Below, piece by piece: positions 35,388 to 38,823 of a DNA stretch of 38,823 nucleotides. The position numbers and the translations under genes are program-made. Each line of letters starts with the position of its first letter. Within the stretch, counting starts at the first letter, position 1. A model generated the notes under the pieces. It made no database searches. It saw only the letters and a list, made by a program, of their open reading frames with translations, and was not told the origin of the DNA. This DNA comes from Actinomycetes bacterium (GTDB lineage: Bacteria; Actinomycetota; Thermoleophilia; UBA2241): positions 1-38,823 of the forward strand of contig JAKPOQ010000079.1 of the NCBI GenBank assembly GCA_029547745.1, in the 5' to 3' direction.

Positions 35388-36041
35388 TCACGTGGTGGGC
35401 AGGGCGCCACGTTCGGCGAGAAAGCTGCGCGCCAGGTGCTCCCAGAGATCGATGGCGGCGCGCACGTCCATGCCGTCAGGGTCGAGACCATGCTGAATAG
35501 CAAGGCCATCGACGATGGCGATCATGAGCATGGCGAAGGGCAGCGTGCTTCGACGCGACTTGTCGTCCGCCGCAGCGACGCAGCGCAGGACCGTCTCGCG
35601 GTAGCCGTCATAGAGTTCGGCGACACGGACGCGGAGACGTTCGTCACGCAGCGCGTGGGGAAGGATCGCGAAGAACGACCGGAACGTCTCGATGTCGCCG
35701 GCGATGCGCACCTCGCCATCGATCAGGGCGTGCAGGCGCTGGTCCCCCATCGGCAGACGTTCGGTAGCGGCGAGGAGCGCCCGATTCGCCTCGTGCGTGA
35801 GCACGTCGACGAGCGCCACGATGAGGCCGTCCTTGTTGCCGAAGTAGTACCCGATGCTCGCCTTGGGTTCGCCGGCTGCGGCCGCGATGGCCGAAAGGGT
35901 CAATGCCTCGTATCCACCCTCGGCAAGCAGCCTCCGCGCAGCATCGAGGATCGTCCGCGCCACTGGCGGGAGCAGGTCCACTGGGTCGGCGATGCCGAGC
36001 GAGCTCGGTATCCCCTCGCCTCTCGCGAGACTACGTCGCAC
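35388..36041 (-). CDS. TetR-family transcriptional repressor
   Basis: The protein (217 residues from GTG 36041) has a TetR helix-turn-helix: ARTILDAARRLLAEGGYEALTLSAIAAAAGEPKASIGYYFGNKDGLIVAL, with a divergent C-terminal ligand domain. The start is uncertain. GTG 36041 is the first in-frame start after the divergent promoter region, with a weak ribosome site; the GTG codon at D-P-V-D-L further in is possible too. The frame to 36230 crosses the operator and is rejected. It is divergent from the carbamoyltransferase gene, and the palindrome between them, repeated before the NCS1 operon, is its likely target. The inducer is unknown, plausibly a substrate of the module. Confidence 0.88.
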   Translation of the reverse strand: MRRSLARGEGIPSSLGIADPVDLLPPVARTILDAARRLLAEGGYEALTLSAIAAAAGEPKASIGYYFGNKDGLIVALVDVLTHEANRALLAATERLPMGDQRLHALIDGEVRIAGDIETFRSFFAILPHALRDERLRVRVAELYDGYRETVLRCVAAADDKSRRSTLPFAMLMIAIVDGLAIQHGLDPDGMDVRAAIDLWEHLARSFLAERGALPTT

Positions 36042-36076
36042 CGTGTCGGCTTGGTCGTGCGTGGCCGCCTCCTCGT

Positions 36077-36105
36077 TTGCAGCTCGTGAATACCGCGAGT
36101 AGAAT
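36077..36105 (+). promoter_or_regulatory. candidate promoter of the carbamoyltransferase operon
   Basis: TTGCAG (36077-36082) and TAGAAT (36100-36105) are 17 bases apart. Transcription would start inside the operator at 36109-36130. On the opposite strand TTGTTC and TATTCT, also 17 apart, overlap the same operator and could serve tetR. Confidence 0.5.
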
Positions 36106-36108
36106 ACT

Positions 36109-36130
36109 CTTGTCCGTCCGGACGAACAAG
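36109..36130. promoter_or_regulatory. palindromic TetR operator between tetR and the carbamoyltransferase gene
   Basis: CTTGTCCGTCCGGACGAACAAG shares its 20-base core with the site at 34757-34780. It overlaps both candidate divergent promoters, so one bound dimer could block both transcripts. Confidence 0.85.
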
Positions 36131-36165
36131 TGGCCTTGACAAGGCACGCGCCGCAAGGAGGACCG

Positions 36166-37188
36166 ATGGCTCTCGACGTCAGCAAGCCGCTTCCCCCGCT
36201 CAAGCGCTTCCGTGGTCGACACTTCCTCACTGACCTCGACTACTCTCGCGAGGAGCTCGAGGCCCTACTGCACCTCGCGGTCAAGCTCAAGGAGCTGTGG
36301 AAACGGCGCCCGCTCACGCCGTTCTTCCCCGGCAAGCATCTCGCGATGATCTTCGAGGCCGCCTCCACGCGCACGCGCGTAAGCTTCGAGAACGGCTTCG
36401 CCGAGCTCGGCGGCAACGCGCTCTACCTGCGCCCGGGCGAGATCCACCTTCCCGGGCGCGAGACGATCGCAGATACGGCCCGCACTCTGGCGCAGTACAA
36501 CGCCGCCATCGAGATCCGCAGCAAGAAGAACGAGACCGTGAACGAGCTCGCGCGGTGGTCCACCGTCCCCGTCATCAATGGCATGGACGCGAACCGCCAT
36601 CCCTGCCAGAGCATGAGCGACGCGCTGACGATCCTCGAGTACGCGGGTCAGCTCGAGGGCGTCACGTTCGCCTACGTCGGTGACGCCGCCCACCCTTGCA
36701 ACTCGCTGGCCACGACGCTCACCAAGCTCGGTCTGCACGTGCGCATCGGCAACGCCCCGGGATATGAGATCAGCGAAGACGTGCGCAAGAACGCGACCCG
36801 CTTCGCCGCCGAGAGCGGGGGGTCGTTCCTGCTCACCAACGACCCGCTCGAGGCCATCGCCGGGGCCGATTTCGTCTACACCGACTGCTGGTGGTGGACG
36901 GGTCAGGAAGAGGAGTACAAGGACCGCGTCGCCGCCTTCCGGCCCTTCCAAGTCAATGAGCGCCTGTGGTCGCACGCCAAGCCGACGGCGAAGTTCATGC
37001 ACTGCCTGCCGGCGATGCGCGGCGAGGAGGTCGTCGACGCGATCGCCGACGGCGAGATGTCGATCATCTTCCCCCAGGCCCAGAACCGCATGCACTTCCA
37101 GAAAGGGCTCCTGCTCGCGCTCATCGGTATCGACGAGCTGCCACCGGACCCCGACCTCCAGGAGATCGGCAGGGCGCTGCTCTCGTGA
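36166..37188 (+). CDS. ornithine/putrescine carbamoyltransferase family protein
   Basis: The 340-residue enzyme has the carbamoyl-phosphate loop ASTRTRVSFENG (near residue 66), HPCQSMSDALTI near 145, and MHCLPAMRGEEV near 278. The second-substrate loop reads TDCWWWTGQEEE where ornithine enzymes carry an SMG motif, so ornithine is unlikely to be the partner. The C-terminal half (FQVNERL, HCLPAMRGEEV) resembles putrescine carbamoyltransferase. ATG 36166 has AAGGAGG five bases upstream; the frame to 36130 includes the operator. With the APC permease and carbamate kinase behind it, it would work in the catabolic direction: carbamoyl-amine plus phosphate to amine plus carbamoyl phosphate, then ATP. 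Agmatine/putrescine is the closest known parallel, but the agmatine deiminase gene is not in the window. Confidence 0.85.
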   Translation: MALDVSKPLPPLKRFRGRHFLTDLDYSREELEALLHLAVKLKELWKRRPLTPFFPGKHLAMIFEAASTRTRVSFENGFAELGGNALYLRPGEIHLPGRETIADTARTLAQYNAAIEIRSKKNETVNELARWSTVPVINGMDANRHPCQSMSDALTILEYAGQLEGVTFAYVGDAAHPCNSLATTLTKLGLHVRIGNAPGYEISEDVRKNATRFAAESGGSFLLTNDPLEAIAGADFVYTDCWWWTGQEEEYKDRVAAFRPFQVNERLWSHAKPTAKFMHCLPAMRGEEVVDAIADGEMSIIFPQAQNRMHFQKGLLLALIGIDELPPDPDLQEIGRALLS

Positions 37189-37226
37189 CGCCCGCTCTCA
37201 TTTGACCGACGAGCGAAGGAGTTGCA

Positions 37227-38642
37227 ATGGGTCATGAATCATCGACAGAGGCACGCACTCTGCCGGATCAGAACGGCGTGAAGACCTTCGGTCTCTTCCA
37301 CATGGTCCTGTTCAGCGTGTCGGCTATCCTCGTTGCCGACACGGTGGCCACCTCCGCCGCCATCGGCGTGCAAGGCCTCACGTGGTGGGTCGTCCTCGCC
37401 ATCCTGTTCTTCGTGCCTTATGGCTTCGTGACGTCCGAGCTGGGCGCCGCGTGGCCCGAGGAGGGCGGTATCTACGTCTGGGTGCGCGAGGCGTTCGGAC
37501 CCCGCTGGGGCTCCGTCACCGCATGGCTCTACTGGGTCAACGTGGCCTACTGGGCGCCGTCCGTGTTCGTCCTCTTCGCCGGCACGCTGGCGACGGTCTT
37601 CTGGGCGGACATGAGCCTCTTCTGGCAGGAAGTCATCGTCATCGCCCTGATCTGGGCGGTCGTCGGGGTCGGCATCCTGCCGCTCGCGCTCTCGAAATGG
37701 GTGCCCAGCGCCAGTGCCGCCTTGAAGGTGATCGTACTCGTCGCCCTCGGCGTCATGGGAGCTGCCTACGCCATCCAGAACGGGACCGCGAACTCGTTTG
37801 CGCTCTCAGAGTGGAAGCCCTCATGGAGTGACAGTTGGTCGTACCTGCCGATCATCATCTACAGCTTCATGGGCTTCGAGCTCATGAGCTCGGCGGGAGA
37901 CGCGATAAAGAACCCCCGGCGAGACGTCCCGAAGATGATCATCGCCGCCGGAGCCGCGATCCTCGCCGTCTACATGTTCGCGACGTTCGGGATCCTCGCC
38001 GCGCTCAAGCTCGAGGACCTGAGCATCGTCACGGGCATCGCCGACGCCCTGAAGCTCTCCTTTGACAGCGTGCTCGGCGGATACGGCTGGCTCTACGACC
38101 TCGTGATCATCGGTCTGTTGTTCACCTTCGTCGGGAACATGGTGACGTGGTCGATCGGCGCCAACCATTCGATGGCTGCGACCGGACTCGACAAGACAGC
38201 GCCCGCGGTCTTCGGACACGTGAACCGTCGTTTTCACACGCCCGACTACACCTTCATCCTGTGGGGCATCGTGGCGACGATCGTGACCGTCCTCAACTAC
38301 GCGCTCTTCGGCACCAAAGAGAACATCTTCTGGACGATCTTCGCCCTGAGCTCGATCGTGTTCCTGCTGCCGTACCTCCTCATGTTCCCCTCGCTGATCG
38401 TCCTGCGCGCCAAGCAGCCCGACAGACCGAGGCCCTACCTCGTGCCTTGGGGCCGGTTCGGGACGTGGTTGTGGCCGCTACTGTGCGAAGCGGGGATCAT
38501 CTTCACCTTGGTGCTGTTCTTCTGGGTCGTCCCCGAAGACGTCCCCAGGGCGACGTTCTGGGGCATCACCGGCGGCGGTACGATCGTGTCGATCGTCATC
38601 GGCTGGTGGCTGAGCGCCCGCAGCGGAAGAAGGGCTGCATGA
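37227..38642 (+). CDS. APC-superfamily permease (probable amine antiporter)
   Basis: The 471-residue membrane protein has about 12 helices with the APC-type blocks FHMVLFSVSAILVADTVATSAAIG, PYGFVTSELGAAWPEEGGIYVWV, YSFMGFELMSSAGDAIKNPRRDVPKMI and TFVGNMVTWSIGANHSMAATG. It resembles the agmatine/putrescine and glutamate/GABA exchanger group. AAGGAG stands six to seven bases before ATG 37227. It is 38 bases after the carbamoyltransferase gene and 25 before carbamate kinase, so the three form an operon. It probably imports the carbamoylated precursor or swaps it for the product amine. Confidence 0.88.
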   Translation: MGHESSTEARTLPDQNGVKTFGLFHMVLFSVSAILVADTVATSAAIGVQGLTWWVVLAILFFVPYGFVTSELGAAWPEEGGIYVWVREAFGPRWGSVTAWLYWVNVAYWAPSVFVLFAGTLATVFWADMSLFWQEVIVIALIWAVVGVGILPLALSKWVPSASAALKVIVLVALGVMGAAYAIQNGTANSFALSEWKPSWSDSWSYLPIIIYSFMGFELMSSAGDAIKNPRRDVPKMIIAAGAAILAVYMFATFGILAALKLEDLSIVTGIADALKLSFDSVLGGYGWLYDLVIIGLLFTFVGNMVTWSIGANHSMAATGLDKTAPAVFGHVNRRFHTPDYTFILWGIVATIVTVLNYALFGTKENIFWTIFALSSIVFLLPYLLMFPSLIVLRAKQPDRPRPYLVPWGRFGTWLWPLLCEAGIIFTLVLFFWVVPEDVPRATFWGITGGGTIVSIVIGWWLSARSGRRAA

Positions 38643-38667
38643 TGACCCAAGACCGAGGGGCGCGACC

Positions 38668-38823
38668 GTGACCAACGGCAAGACCGTCGTCGTCGCCCTG
38701 GGCGGCAACGCCATCCTGCAGCCCGGCCAGGTCGGGACCTTCGAGGAGCAGCTCGTCAACGTCGACGGCGCGACGCGGCGCATCGCCCAGATGGTCGCCG
38801 AGGGCTACCGCGTCGTCATGACA
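38668..38823 (+). CDS. arcC: carbamate kinase, N-terminal part (cut by window edge)
   Basis: The first 52 residues contain the family start KTVVVALGGNAILQPGQ and RRIAQMVAEGYRVVMT, typical of carbamate kinase. The enzyme makes ATP and CO2/NH3 from carbamoyl phosphate. GTG 38668 has GAGGGG seven bases upstream. It follows the permease gene by 25 bases and completes the energy-yielding step of the carbamoyltransferase pathway. Confidence 0.92.
   Translation, partial: MTNGKTVVVALGGNAILQPGQVGTFEEQLVNVDGATRRIAQMVAEGYRVVMT

Overview
The window is high-GC DNA. TGA is the usual stop, TAG is occasional, no TAA stop was seen, and GTG/TTG starts are frequent. Intergenic spaces are short and many genes overlap as ATGA. 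Gene content and style suggest an actinobacterium (Actinomycetota), possibly an uncultured Thermoleophilia- or Coriobacteriia-like lineage with a facultative or anaerobic life. That placement is inference; there is no rRNA gene in the window.

The centrepiece is a long minus-strand cluster from a DeoR-type regulator (about 21.2 kb) down to a HAD phosphatase (about 3.6 kb). In transcription order it encodes: DeoR regulator; APH-fold kinase; MttB-family methyltransferase; B12-binding corrinoid protein; MtmB-like methyltransferase; choline/ethanolamine-kinase-like protein; metallophosphoesterase; APC transporter; MtbB dimethylamine methyltransferase; SDR dehydrogenase; type-I glutamine synthetase; tungsten aldehyde:ferredoxin oxidoreductase; a second glutamine-synthetase-like ligase; HAD phosphatase. 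The mtbB gene is the main discovery. Its frame is interrupted by one TAG (10547-10549) exactly where MtbB proteins carry pyrrolysine, and the conserved C-terminal third continues in the same frame. A gene caller will split it in two. By contrast the MtmB-like protein is fully open across the pyrrolysine position, with Ile/Asn instead, and the MttB-like protein is also open. One operon thus combines a pyrrolysine enzyme, a non-pyrrolysine MtmB relative and a non-pyrrolysine MttB relative around a single corrinoid protein. No pylS, pylBCD, tRNA-Pyl, RamA or terminal methyltransferase was found here. A working hypothesis is stepwise demethylation of a quaternary amine, perhaps an amino alcohol such as choline. 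The bare amine would then be glutamylated and oxidised by the ligases, SDR and AOR.

Left of the cluster (1-3.6 kb) lie a partial proline-repeat protein, a secreted CAP-domain protein and a three-GAF HD-GYP signalling protein. Right of it come a KhtT/KhtU-like cation antiporter pair, a radical SAM protein with a P2-type ATPase, tmRNA (ssrA), a Cys-rich small protein, cytochrome bd oxidase (cydAB) and an HDAC-fold amidohydrolase.

The right end (33-38.8 kb) is a second metabolic module: an NCS1 permease with a 72-residue membrane partner, an IS630 remnant, a TetR regulator, a putrescine/ornithine-type carbamoyltransferase, an APC permease and the start of carbamate kinase. An identical 20-bp palindromic core lies upstream of both the NCS1 genes and the tetR/carbamoyltransferase divergent promoters, so the TetR protein probably controls both.
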